A DNA stretch of 64,000 nt from Taiwanofungus camphoratus (Eukaryota > Basidiomycota > Agaricomycetes > Polyporales > Taiwanofungaceae). This document shows positions 1 through 8,710 of the stretch, one piece after another. How positions within the stretch are numbered: position 1 is the first letter of the stretch; every line of letters begins with the position of its first letter. The stretch spans positions 806,001-870,000 of the forward strand of contig CP021230.1 in the NCBI GenBank assembly GCA_003999685.1, written 5' to 3'. The position numbers and the translations under genes are program-made. The notes beneath the pieces are model-generated. The model was not told the origin of the DNA and ran no database searches. It worked only from the letters and a program-made list of their open reading frames with translations.

Positions 1-506
1 TGTGTTCTGGCCTGATGTCGTGGCGGTATCAGGTTGTCGATGACGCCCATTAGAGGGGAGCGCATGAGGACGGCGAGCAGGTTGCGGGCTGCTCGGCTTG
101 CATCTATGTGGAGAGTGGCCAACTGCCACGTTGTCGGGTTGTTGCCATTTGGCCCAAGGCCTGTTTGCCTTCGTTCGAGTGTGGCCAAGCTGCCAGCCTC
201 TCGCGCGACAATGACCAGTGTCCGATAAATGTTCGTCAACTCCCACAGGTCTGGCCAAGCCAACAGTCGGGTGTCTATTTCTGGCCGTAGATCGGCATCC
301 ACCAGGGCCCAGGCCGTGCGGTGCGCAAGTCTCCACTGATCGTACGGATCGTCGGATGCTGCCAATGGGGGCACTGTCTCCTGAATGTTTCGGTAGGGGT
401 GTGCGCGTGTGTGTCTTGCTCGTACTCGGGGTGCGAGGTCTCGTACCCTTGCTGCGCTGTGGTTCAAGTAGACGGATAGCTGTCGGGGGTCTGTATGAGT
501 GGACAT
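1..506 (-). CDS. Third ORF after pol of element 1 (partial)
   Basis: An open frame starts at an ATG at 504-506 and runs off the left edge without a stop (about 168 residues visible). It is in a different frame from pol, whose own frame also stays open here, so the two overlap. I accept it because element 2 has a matching post-pol frame: both contain a VDxxL...WPDL stretch followed by a helical, Leu/Val-rich segment. In element 2 the protein ends with a CCHC knuckle; that part of element 1 lies outside the window. The function is unknown. A nucleic-acid-binding, Gag-like role is inference. Confidence 0.6.
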   Translation of the reverse strand, partial: MSTHTDPRQLSVYLNHSAARVRDLAPRVRARHTRAHPYRNIQETVPPLAASDDPYDQWRLAHRTAWALVDADLRPEIDTRLLAWPDLWELTNIYRTLVIVAREAGSLATLERRQTGLGPNGNNPTTWQLATLHIDASRAARNLLAVLMRSPLMGVIDNLIPPRHQART

Positions 507-3500
507 CGTAGTGCCGTGCCTCCACTGAATGTCGGTTGTATGCAGCTTTGCAGATCCGGGTGTAGCGGGCGTTGACCTGGGGCCTTGCAGGCAACCTGTT
601 GACCTTCTTATATTCCTCCAGAAGGTCGGGCGAGTTCCTTAAGTCCGCCTCGGACTGCCATGTATTAGCCGAGTTCGGCCATCCAACCCATTTGATTAGG
701 AACTGCCATTTCCCACGTTGGGCACGATGCCCGTGAATGGCTTCGACTTCGTATTCTTCATCGCCATCGACTAATTCTGGGGGCGGCCTTGTGAAGTTCG
801 GACCATGTTCCTTGGTTTCCCTGTATGGTGTCAACAGCGATGCATGGAATACTGGATGTATCTTCCATGCCCTTGGTAGCTGAAGCTTGTACGTTAGCGG
901 TCCTAGGACTTCGGCTATCTTGAGTGGTCCCACTCGCTTTGGGGAAAACTTCCTTGGGGTCTTTAGGCGGAGGTTAGTTGCTTCTAGCCAAACCTGCGTT
1001 CCCTTCTCAAGTGGCTGCCATGTGGTTCGAGCCCTTTCTGCCATCAACTGCGCAGCCAGATCCTGTGCTGCCAGTGCTTCCTTTCTGAACTCTCCGATGG
1101 CTAAGAGTCGGTCCTTGATTGATGGGTACCTTTCTGATGCCTTTGGTGATCCGATTGCCTTTGGATCGTATCCCATAATCAGCTTGAATGGTGACTCCCT
1201 TCTCCCAGCATGTGGCACCTGATTGTGTGCGAATTCAAATTCCGGGATAAACTTTGCCCAGTTGTGAGGATTGTTGGCACACAGGATCCTCCATGCAGCT
1301 TCGAGTTCCTGATTGACACGCTCGGTGCTTCCATCAGACTGCGGATGGTAGGCAGTGCTCATGGCTGCTTTGACACCAGTCAGCTTGCACCACTCCCGGA
1401 ACACTGTTGCTGCAAACTGTGGGCCTCGGTCCGATATGATTCTGTCGGGTAGCCCATATCGCCGGTAAACGTTCTGATGGAGTGCCTCGGCTGTTCCTAC
1501 TGCATCGATGGTCTTGTTGCAAGGAACCAGGACTATCCCTTTGGACAGTTCTCGGTCCACGACTACCATTAGTGCGTCAGATCCATGCGATTCAGGTAGG
1601 TCTGTGATGAAGTCGACTGAGATGTGTGAGAACGGCCTGGAGTTCGGTTCCGTTGGGATGGGTTGCATTGGTGGTCGTGTTGGATGCGTGTTGACCTTAT
1701 TCTCCTGGCATTTGGCGCAGCCTTTCACGTATTTTTCGATAAACGTGGCCATGCCATCCCAGAACCAGTCCCTTCTGGCAATGGCAAACGTTCCCTGTGC
1801 TCCTGGATGGGCCATAGCTGGGGTGTCATGGCAAAGTCGAATGACTTCTCTGCGCAAGTCATCACTAGGGGGTACGTAGATTCGATTTTTGTACAGAATC
1901 AATCCATCCTGCACATCCCAATCGGCCAATGTTGTGTGCGCAAATCCAGTGCCCTTGAATGGTGGTACTTTCCCCCGTTTTAAAGCGTCAATCGTCTCGA
2001 TGACCATGCTGTCACGACTTCGGTGTTGCCGGATGCGCTCGATGAGGTCAACATTAACTGCCTTTGCAAACAGTGTTTCTGGTAAGAGGACAATGTCCTC
2101 ATTGTCCCTCTCACCCCCTGGGTGTCCTGGTCTACGTGATAGGGTGTCCGCCACTACGAGTCGTTTACCCTTTCGATTCTCCAGTCGTAATTCAAACTGT
2201 GAAAGCAGTAGTTGCCATCGTGCCTGGCGTCGTGTTAGTCGTTGGGCTTCTCTGAAGTATGTCAGGTTCTTGTGGTCCGTTATAACCGTGACCGGGTGCT
2301 TTGCGCCCTCCAGGTGGTGACGCCATTCCTCAAGTGCTCGTACGATTGCCAGTAGTTCTCTATCATAGATCTGATAGTTCCGTTCTGCTTCCTTCAGCGA
2401 TTTTGAAAGGAATGCCACCGGGTGAAGTTTCCCATCAGGGCCCTCCTGTTGCAGTACTGCACCTGTCGCAACCAGTGAGGCATCGGCCTCGATTACAAAC
2501 GGTTTCTCAGGGTCGGGCATGGTGAGTACTGGGGCCTCACAAAAACGGCGTTTAAGTGCCTCGAAGGCTGCCTGGCACTTGTTCGACCAGTTCCAAGCTA
2601 CCCCCTTTTTCTTAAGTGCATTCAGGGGGTGGGCGATGTCCGAGAATCCGCGTATAAACCGTCGATAGTAATTGGCAAGGCCCAGGAATCGTTCCACATC
2701 CTTGACTTTGGTCGGTATGGGCCATTCATCGATGCCCCGCAGCTTGCCAGTGTCCATATGGATGTGGCCCGGTGTGATGGTCATTCCCAGAAACTCAACT
2801 TCTTGTACATCAAAGGCACACTTTTCCGGTTTCACAAAGAGGTCCATCTCCTGCAAGCGTTGCAGTACCCGGCGTGTCCGTTCTCGGTGGATGGTAGCAT
2901 CATCGGAGTAGATCAGGATGTCGTCCATATAAATGGCTAACCATCCTTCCGCAAGCATGTCTTGAAACCCATCATTCATAAGCCGCTGGAAGGTGGCCGG
3001 GGCGTTGCACATGCCGTAGAACATTACCGTTGGTTCAACTAGCTTCTTGGTTCCGTGGTGATTCACCATGAACGCTCCCTTCCACTGGTCGCCCTCCCTG
3101 ATGCGTACATTGTTGTAGCCATTTTGGAGGTCCAGCTTCGTGAATATAGTTGCCTTTTGCAGGTTGTCGATGAGCTCTCCAATGAGTGGGAGTGGGTATG
3201 CATCTTTTACCGTGCTGTTGTTGAGGTATCGGTAATCCTGACAGGGCCTGAGTGTACCATCCTTTTTTGCCACAAAAAATGCTGGGGAGGCCATGGGTGA
3301 CTTTGAGTCCCGTAGATATCCTTTCGCCAGGTTCTCGTCAAGGAATTTGTCCATCTCTGCTTGTTCAGCCAGGGATAATGCAATTACCCCACACTTCCTA
3401 GGTACAAAGTTAGGCTTTGTCTCCACAGCGTGGTCCCATGGTCTCGAACCAGGGAATCGAGCAGCGGCCGCCTTTTCAAAGCGGTCCCGGTAGTCGAGTA

Positions 3501-3924
3501 AGTACTCAGGCACCAGGTCTTCAATCTGTGGCCCCTCCTCAGGGGGTGTCAGTGGTGCGCTTGTCTGCCTGGCGGTGGCTATAAACCGTTTTGAGCCCCT
3601 TACATGGCTGTTCCGATCTAACGATGGTTGAGACTTCTTGGGTGGCTGCAGCAGGCCCATTTCATCGAATAGGGGTTCCGGTTGATCGTTGAACATGCCT
3701 AAGACCCCTTCTCCCCTTGTATAAGCACATAGGATGGTTTCTAGCTCATCATCGTCCTCGTGTGCAGAGGCTCGGCACAATGGGATGCCGTCCGTGGTAG
3801 GCTGGTTCATGATCCAAGCATAGTACCCCTGCCATTCCTTAATCCTGTCCGGGTCAACCGTGAGGGTCCCTTTCGGCCAATCAATCTGCGGGTTGACTTG
3901 AATCAACCAAGGGTTGCCCAGCAC
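1..3924 (-). CDS. pol: Pol of element 1: protease end, RT, RNase H, integrase, chromodomain (no stop in window)
   Basis: Replicates and integrates the element. Reading leftward: the end of the protease with GNPWL just after the solo-LTR insertion; RT with a DGTLRPCQDYR block and YMDD at about 2919-2930; RNase H with EADAS and TDHKNL; an integrase zinc-binding region with CAKCQ; a DDE core with FITDLP, SDRGPQF and DGSTERVNQE; then a chromodomain ending near 620 with YEVEAIHGHR and FLIKWVGW. I saw no stop codon from 3924 to 1. The frame has lost its start because the solo LTR separates it from gag. Downstream of the chromodomain the frame stays open but is basic and low in complexity, and may not be real protein. 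Confidence 0.88.
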   Translation of the reverse strand, partial: MLGNPWLIQVNPQIDWPKGTLTVDPDRIKEWQGYYAWIMNQPTTDGIPLCRASAHEDDDELETILCAYTRGEGVLGMFNDQPEPLFDEMGLLQPPKKSQPSLDRNSHVRGSKRFIATARQTSAPLTPPEEGPQIEDLVPEYLLDYRDRFEKAAAARFPGSRPWDHAVETKPNFVPRKCGVIALSLAEQAEMDKFLDENLAKGYLRDSKSPMASPAFFVAKKDGTLRPCQDYRYLNNSTVKDAYPLPLIGELIDNLQKATIFTKLDLQNGYNNVRIREGDQWKGAFMVNHHGTKKLVEPTVMFYGMCNAPATFQRLMNDGFQDMLAEGWLAIYMDDILIYSDDATIHRERTRRVLQRLQEMDLFVKPEKCAFDVQEVEFLGMTITPGHIHMDTGKLRGIDEWPIPTKVKDVERFLGLANYYRRFIRGFSDIAHPLNALKKKGVAWNWSNKCQAAFEALKRRFCEAPVLTMPDPEKPFVIEADASLVATGAVLQQEGPDGKLHPVAFLSKSLKEAERNYQIYDRELLAIVRALEEWRHHLEGAKHPVTVITDHKNLTYFREAQRLTRRQARWQLLLSQFELRLENRKGKRLVVADTLSRRPGHPGGERDNEDIVLLPETLFAKAVNVDLIERIRQHRSRDSMVIETIDALKRGKVPPFKGTGFAHTTLADWDVQDGLILYKNRIYVPPSDDLRREVIRLCHDTPAMAHPGAQGTFAIARRDWFWDGMATFIEKYVKGCAKCQENKVNTHPTRPPMQPIPTEPNSRPFSHISVDFITDLPESHGSDALMVVVDRELSKGIVLVPCNKTIDAVGTAEALHQNVYRRYGLPDRIISDRGPQFAATVFREWCKLTGVKAAMSTAYHPQSDGSTERVNQELEAAWRILCANNPHNWAKFIPEFEFAHNQVPHAGRRESPFKLIMGYDPKAIGSPKASERYPSIKDRLLAIGEFRKEALAAQDLAAQLMAERARTTWQPLEKGTQVWLEATNLRLKTPRKFSPKRVGPLKIAEVLGPLTYKLQLPRAWKIHPVFHASLLTPYRETKEHGPNFTRPPPELVDGDEEYEVEAIHGHRAQRGKWQFLIKWVGWPNSANTWQSEADLRNSPDLLEEYKKVNRLPARPQVNARYTRICKAAYNRHSVEARHYDVHSYRPPTAIRLLEPQRSKGTRPRTPSTSKTHTRTPLPKHSGDSAPIGSIRRSVRSVETCAPHGLGPGGCRSTARNRHPTVGLARPVGVDEHLSDTGHCRARGWQLGHTRTKANRPWAKWQQPDNVAVGHSPHRCKPSSPQPARRPHALPSNGRHRQPDTATTSGQNT

Positions 3925-3926
3925 TA

Positions 3927-4430
3927 TGTTACTGTCGGGTAGGACTAGAGACGTGTTCGTTTTTTTTCTTTCCCTCTGTTTGTCACACCATGGACGCGCG
4001 GCATCCCTTCCACACCTTACTTACCCAGATTGACTGACGGGCCGACCGTCCCCGCTTACGCCATGGTAGTTATGTACTTTCGGGCCGCTGACTCCTCTCA
4101 CCTTATGCGGTCTCTGGGGGGCTGCTAGTATACCTGGGGGTTGGCGGTGGCAGTATAAGAAGGGGGTCCCACTGTTGGAGGTTCCCTTAGTCGTATTCTC
4201 TTCGTTCATCCTTCCTAAAGTGTACTACGCATTAGTACCAATACACGCTAGTCTTTCTCACATCTCTTTGCACCGCAAGAAGCCCGTGAAAGACTATCGC
4301 AACTACATAGGGCTTGTAGTTGAAGACTACCGAGGATTGTGACTCGTCGTCACCGTCGTTCCTCTTCGACCCTTCGCTGCACACCGCTCCAAGCTTCTGC
4401 AGCATTATCAGGGTGAACCCCCCGGTAACA
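3927..4430 (+). repeat. Solo LTR (element 2 family) inside element 1, TSD CACTA
   Basis: Begins TGTTACTGTCGGG and ends CCCGGTAACA, giving inverted TGTTAC/GTAACA termini. It is flanked by CACTA at 3922-3926 and 4431-4435, a perfect 5-bp target duplication. It aligns along its whole length with the 3' LTR of element 2 (13696-14197). Its internal TATA-like GTATAAG lies near 4154. No internal retroelement sequence remains, so it is the product of LTR-LTR recombination after insertion. It sits in the protease C-terminus of element 1 and supplies the stop at 4350. Confidence 0.95.
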
Positions 4431-5474
4431 CACTACTTCGAGGTCCCCGATGTCCGATACATAGAAGTTTGTGGGTATGTCATACCCTTCAAGCCGTATG
4501 CTCCCTTCAACTCGATGGGTAATTGGTCCACCCCTGTTGGGGGTCCCATCAATGGTGGTACTTCGTACCTTCCGAGGTAGCGGTCGTGTGGGCAGTCCCC
4601 ATCGTTCCACAAGGTCAGGGTGTATGAGGTTGGCATCGGCTCCGCTATCAATTAGTGGTCTCACAGCGATGGCCTTTTTCCCGGCGACGACATAACCTTC
4701 TACATACAGAGTGGTTCCTTTCCGATATCCTGTGATTGTGGCCCCCATTGAGATGGTCGGGTCCTTACTGGTCTTTGGCTTGTCCAAGTTTCTTTGCGCA
4801 GGTTTCCCTGTGCCTTCAGCCAATGATTCCCCTCCTGGGGCATCAGTGAAGTGCTCAAAATGAGGGAACCGTTTCTGTTCAATGGACTCTACGGTGGACG
4901 TTCCTAAGGATTCCTCCGTTTCTTCACTGCTCCAGTAGTCTGCTGGTGGGACCGGATATGGCTGGGTTTCCTCCAAGGCGAAGTCGTCTGAGTTTGACGA
5001 GTGGTGCAGTTCCAGTTCCCTGTCTCTCCCGGCATCATTGGAAGGTTGTGGAAGTCTGGGTTCGCTTTTGTGTGGATTATCGTGTTCATCGTCAGCTTCC
5101 CCTAGGGCCACGTCTCTGTGTCCTTCCTTTCTGATTTTCCTGGGCTCCGGGCATGCCTTGACCAAGTGTCCTGGCTTCCTGCATCGGTAGCAGCTCCTCT
5201 TCTTCCAGTGATGAGGTGTCAGAGCTGTATTGGGGTGGTTGTGTCGGTGTCCTTGCCTGGAGCCTGTGCCTCTCTGCCCCTGTTCGAGGGCTTCAGTGGA
5301 GGGCTGAGAAAGTCTGAGGTCATTGTCGCTTGGGGTAAGCGGTCCATCCCAGGGGATCCCTAGGGCTGCTTCTTCTGTTGTTTCCGGTCGGGGTATGTAG
5401 TCTTCCTCCCTTCCTTCCTTCAATTTTCTTCGCCAGGTGATAGCTCTCCAGACTATCGCCAGGAACTTCTCCAT
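4350..5474 (-). CDS. gag: Gag-protease of element 1, truncated by solo LTR
   Basis: 374 residues as it reads now, of which the last 27 or so come from the inserted LTR. A CCHC zinc knuckle, CYRCRKPGHLVKAC, lies near residues 95-108. An acidic, Ser/Glu-rich linker follows, then a retropepsin-type protease with IDSGADANLIHPDLVERWG near residue 280. Gag normally packages the RNA and the protease matures Gag-Pol. Only about 95 residues precede the knuckle and I see no capsid-like helical domain of the kind in elements 5-7. An in-frame TGA lies just upstream of the ATG at 5474. The capsid region may be deleted, or may lie in another frame (an open frame starts at 5520). Confidence 0.8.
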   Translation of the reverse strand: MEKFLAIVWRAITWRRKLKEGREEDYIPRPETTEEAALGIPWDGPLTPSDNDLRLSQPSTEALEQGQRGTGSRQGHRHNHPNTALTPHHWKKRSCYRCRKPGHLVKACPEPRKIRKEGHRDVALGEADDEHDNPHKSEPRLPQPSNDAGRDRELELHHSSNSDDFALEETQPYPVPPADYWSSEETEESLGTSTVESIEQKRFPHFEHFTDAPGGESLAEGTGKPAQRNLDKPKTSKDPTISMGATITGYRKGTTLYVEGYVVAGKKAIAVRPLIDSGADANLIHPDLVERWGLPTRPLPRKVRSTTIDGTPNRGGPITHRVEGSIRLEGYDIPTNFYVSDIGDLEVVCYRGVHPDNAAEAWSGVQRRVEEERR

Positions 5475-5666
5475 CTTTCCGGTGTTTCTTATCCTTCAAT
5501 TCAACACTGATGGTACGCACTTGTAGTCAAGTGATCCTCCTGCCAGTCCCTTCCAACGGGGACACTGGTCTTACCCAATCCTTCCTATGAGGACGTTGGT
5601 GAGGGTCCGGTTTCTTCCGCTTGCTCGCGTTCTAATTCGCTATCCTGAGATAGAGTTTGTAGAAGG

Positions 5667-5677
5667 AATCTTGTCCT
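5667..5677 (-). promoter_or_regulatory. Primer-binding site of element 1, complementary to its own LTR
   Basis: The 11 bases AATCTTGTCCT at 5667-5677, next to the inner edge of the 5' LTR (5680), are the exact reverse complement of AGGACAAGATT at 5979-5989 inside that LTR. On the minus strand the LTR copy lies about 25 nt downstream of a TATA-like TACTTAAG, so it could be the transcript's 5' end. This matches the self-priming used by Tf1/sushi elements and does not look like a tRNA 3'-end site. Confidence 0.65.
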
Positions 5678-5679
5678 AA

Positions 5680-6250
5680 TGTTACGGGGGGTCTACGCCC
5701 GTAGGTGACTACCGTGACGGGGGGTCGTCGAGTAGTCAGGCGTGAAGTGTAAACGAGGAGTCAGCCTGGCTGACAACGAGTACACGTCTAAGTCTTCAAC
5801 TGCTAGCCCAACAGTCTCGAGAGAGTTGCGGGCTAAGTCACAGCCTAAGTCCTAGTGTAGTCACAGGGATATAGATGGTCTAAGGCGACCCGTTGAATAG
5901 ACGAAGGTATAGGGGCCTAAGCCCAGTCGTAAAGTACAAATGGTAACAACGGCACCAAAGTACACAGTGTAACTAAGGAGGACAAGATTGGGGTGCTCCG
6001 CGGTGAGCCAACCCCTTAAGTACTATGGTGGGTTTAGGGCAAGCCAGCCCTCACTCCCACGGGTTCCAGCACCTAAGCGTTCATAAGTCAGAGGCCCAAG
6101 TGGTCCCTTCTGAGGAACAGTCCATAACTAAGCGGGTGACGGTCAGCCCATCAGGAATAATGGTGATAATTGTAAGTGTACACGACCCGCTAGTCCGGTA
6201 TAGTGAAGAGAAATGAAAATGTAAGTTCGCACCATCACCGCCTTGTAACA
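5680..6250 (-). repeat. 5' LTR of element 1
   Basis: A 571-bp LTR with inverted termini TGTTAC/GTAACA. Its minus-strand sense contains TGATGGGCTGACCGTC, also found in the element 2 LTR, so the two families are related but diverged. An internal GTAACA at 5943-5948 was considered as the boundary and set aside because the homologous block lies outside it. The sequence right of 6250 belongs to repeat A. Confidence 0.75.
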
Positions 6251-6545
6251 GTCCTTGCACGTGACCAGTCTTGCCACTCCAATATTGCTCAATCTGCTAT
6301 GATGTGCCACTCCGATATCACTTGATCTGCTACGATGCGCCACTCAATGCACTCAATAATGCTATGGCCCCAGGTTTGGTCTTAGTATATGTAGTTCATG
6401 TGTGTTCCTTTGTTTCAGCCTTTCTAAGTGATGTCAAGTATAGTAGCCACTCCCTCTACAGGCCACTCCGTAGTATGCAAGTAGTTAGAATGCCACTCAT
6501 ACTACACCACTCCCGATGCACCTTACATTATAGTAAAGTAGTATA

Positions 6546-6760
6546 CAGTGACTCACAAAACTGTTGCAATGTTTGTCACTTTCTGACTTTTTGGCCTATA
6601 TCTCAGCAACCAGATATGCAATAGCTTCAAATGTTGGACCATTAGAAAGCCCTGCATTGTGGCTTTCCAATGTGGTATCTATCATAAGAAATGAACAAGT
6701 ATATGGGAAGCTATCTATCATTCTTTCAGAGAGTTCATTGCAACAGTTTTGTTGCTAGCA
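6546..6760 (+). repeat. Left terminal inverted repeat of Tc1 element
   Basis: Matches the reverse complement of 7939-8153 along its whole length with scattered substitutions; the first 43 bases are identical. It contains a second internal CATTGCAACAGTTTTGTTGC near its inner edge, echoing the TTGCAATG at the tip. This suggests paired transposase-binding sites. Confidence 0.85.
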
Positions 6761-6906
6761 TAATATGGAATAGAAAATCCAAATTATTAGTACTTAGTAT
6801 ATCCTTCTTTTGCCTTTATCACAGCCTTTACCCTTCTAGGCATACTTTCTATCAAATTTTGACACACAGAAGCATCAATTGCATCCCATTCCTTCTCTAC
6901 ACACTT

Positions 6907-7814
6907 CTAAAGCTTCAAAATCCCACTTGAAGGCTTTTTATACCCTGCAAGCCTTGTTTTCAAGTGTTGCCAAAGGTGCACAATAGGATTGAGATCTGGA
7001 GACTGAGCTGGCCATACCATGACATTAAAATCATGGTCCTGAAACCACCTTTTAGCCTTTTTGCTAGTGTGCTTGAGGTCATTATCTTGGTGGAAGATGA
7101 CATCTTGAGGGGTTAGACCATAGTAATCAAGTGATCCTTGAAGTTCATCCTCCAAGATGCTGACATAAAGGTCTGCATCCATCCTCCCATCAATCTTGCA
7201 TGCCAATCCAACTTCTTCCCAAGTCATACAGCCCCATACCATGACACTCCCTCTATCAAACTTGACTGTTCCCTCCACCAGCCTGGCACTAAGACCCTTT
7301 TCTGGCTTTTTCCATGCCCATTTCTTCCATCTGACCCCAGGCAATTGATTTTGGTCTCATCAGACCATATAACCTTCTTTCAATCATCCATAGTCCAGTG
7401 CTGATGACTCACAGCAAAGTTCAACCTCTTCTTCTGATGACACTTTGATAGTAGTGGTTGTTTCTTCTTCACCACAGCCTTCATACCTGTTTTTCTCAGA
7501 GAATGATGCATGGTCTGTGGGGATATGGGTTGTTCTTAATATCCTGAAGTGTTTTAGACACTTGAACAGCACTTTCCAGTGCTAATTAAGTGAATAGCAT
7601 GACAAATATCAGTGGAGGAAAGCTTGGCTGGATGGCCACCAGAGGACTTGAGAAGGGTAGGATGAAGTCTAGAGTGTATCCTGGTGATAGTACTATAATG
7701 TGCACCAGCAGAGCTGGATATTTGATGAGCAGATTGGCCTAAATCAAGCAGAGAAAGAATTTGATTGATAATGTCTGAAGAGAGGGATTTTATGATGATG
7801 AAAGTGTGGTTCAA
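6907..7814 (-). pseudogene. Tc1-type DDE transposase, broken
   Basis: The N-terminal part (7814-7554) shows a helix-turn-helix with ILSLLDLGQSAHQIS, typical of Tc1 DNA-binding domains. The middle (7553-7345) is frameshifted. The C-terminal part (7344-6907) has the catalytic core. The first Asp is visible as WSDETK just upstream of 7344, and the second as HQDND. The family's third residue should be Glu in SPDLNPIE 34 residues later, but the codon at 6979-6981 reads Val (SPDLNPIVHLW). The enzyme is therefore inactive on two counts. Related copies elsewhere would be needed to mobilise this element. Confidence 0.88.
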
Positions 7815-7938
7815 ATTGATATTATTGCTTGTTCATACTATATTGAACTTTTCTTAAGGTTACATGACTTGTACAAAAAGATTCAAGCCCAGCAAACATA
7901 ATGTCCTGTCACCATCTGCCAATATTTGATCTGTAAAA

Positions 7939-8153
7939 TGCCAGCAACAAAACTGTTGCAATGGACTTTCTGAAAGAATGGTACATATCTTCACATATAC
8001 TTGTCTTTTTTTTATAATAGATACCGCATTGAAACACCACAATGTAGGGCTTTCTGATGATATAATATTTGAAGCTATCACATATCTGGTTGCTGAGATA
8101 TAGATCAAACAGTCAGAAAGTGACAAACATTGCAACAGTTTTGTGAGTCACTG
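7939..8153 (-). repeat. Right terminal inverted repeat of Tc1 element
   Basis: Inverted partner of 6546-6760. It ends TTTTGTGAGTCACTG followed by the TA target copy at 8154-8155. Confidence 0.85.
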
Positions 8154-8710
8154 TAAACATGATGTACGACGTCTCGAAACAACAGAGAAGTTTTCCCCCA
8201 TTCTGCAGAGCTCAAGAAGAGCGCCTTTGATTCAGTCTCTTACTACGTTCTACTGCATCTTTCCATCTTCGATTATGTTCAAAGACTCACATCTATAATC
8301 TGCCTTCTACAGTATCTTGAAGGGTTGCATCTTGTTTGTCTTCGATATCCGTCGAAGGGTTGCATTCAGTCTTACATCTGCCTTCGAGTCACATCAAAGG
8401 GTTGTGCTAGCATCTCATCTCTAACCCAATCCCACCTTCTACAGTAATTGAAGGGCTGCATATCAGCTAAGTCCTCGCGTTTAGTCTCCCCTTTGTATGC
8501 CACTGCATTGTAGCGCATCGAAGCTACGTTGAGCAGTCACGACACATGTCATAGGTCATCAAAGACCTTTGTAGACGTCTCTCAACCATTTGAGATCGGG
8601 AACCCTTTGCTGCTGACTCTCCCCTAGCACACTAACTAGTACTATAGCTTTCCAGCTTCTCTTAGGTCATACCCAGTTGGGGTTGGAGTGTTATAGTACA
8701 TATGAACGTA

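Larger units (their letters stand above)
1..6250 (-). mobile_element. Ty3/gypsy chromovirus element 1, 3' end off window
   Basis: Minus-strand LTR retrotransposon. From right to left it has a 5' LTR (5680-6250), a self-complementary primer-binding site, gag-protease, RT, RNase H, integrase and chromodomain, then a third ORF. The 3' LTR lies beyond the left edge. Pol is open over its whole visible length, so this is the youngest-looking gypsy copy here apart from one interruption by a solo LTR (3927-4430). Removing the 504-bp LTR plus one 5-bp target copy would put gag-protease and pol in the same frame, so the ancestral element had one fused gag-pol ORF. It is related to element 2 by its similar Pol and its recognisably homologous LTR. 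It truncates repeat A at 6250. Confidence 0.9.
6546..8153 (-). mobile_element. Tc1/mariner transposon with 215-bp TIRs, TA target duplication
   Basis: 1608-bp DNA transposon starting CAGTGACTCACAAAACTG and ending with its reverse complement. It is flanked by TA at 6544-6545 and 8154-8155, the hallmark of this superfamily. The terminal inverted repeats extend about 215 bp each (6546-6760 and 7939-8153). A single transposase lies on the minus strand and is disrupted. It interrupts repeat A: the flanks GTAGTA and AACATGATG align with the uninterrupted copy near 14890-14900. Confidence 0.93.
6251..8697 (+). repeat. Repeat A copy 1, split by the Tc1 element
   Basis: Non-coding dispersed repeat made of 6251-6545 and 8156-8697. 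It is homologous, in inverted orientation, to 14356-15300. The left part contains many GCCACTCC motifs; the right part has diverged direct repeats around GAAGGGTTGCAT and CTTCGA. The right end GGAGTGTTATAGT is shared with copy 2. The left end is cut off by the element 1 LTR. It could be an LTR of an unrecognised retroelement, but I could not define both ends. Confidence 0.7.

Noticed and set aside
1-4209. Many plus-strand ORFs of 60-145 residues in the first 4 kb
   Set aside because: They are antisense shadows of the open minus-strand pol of element 1.
5680-5948. A shorter 5' LTR for element 1 ending at the internal GTAACA (5943-5948)
   Set aside because: Homology to the element 2 LTR (TGATGGGCTGACCGTC) and the self-primer partner lie beyond it, so the boundary at 6250 fits better.
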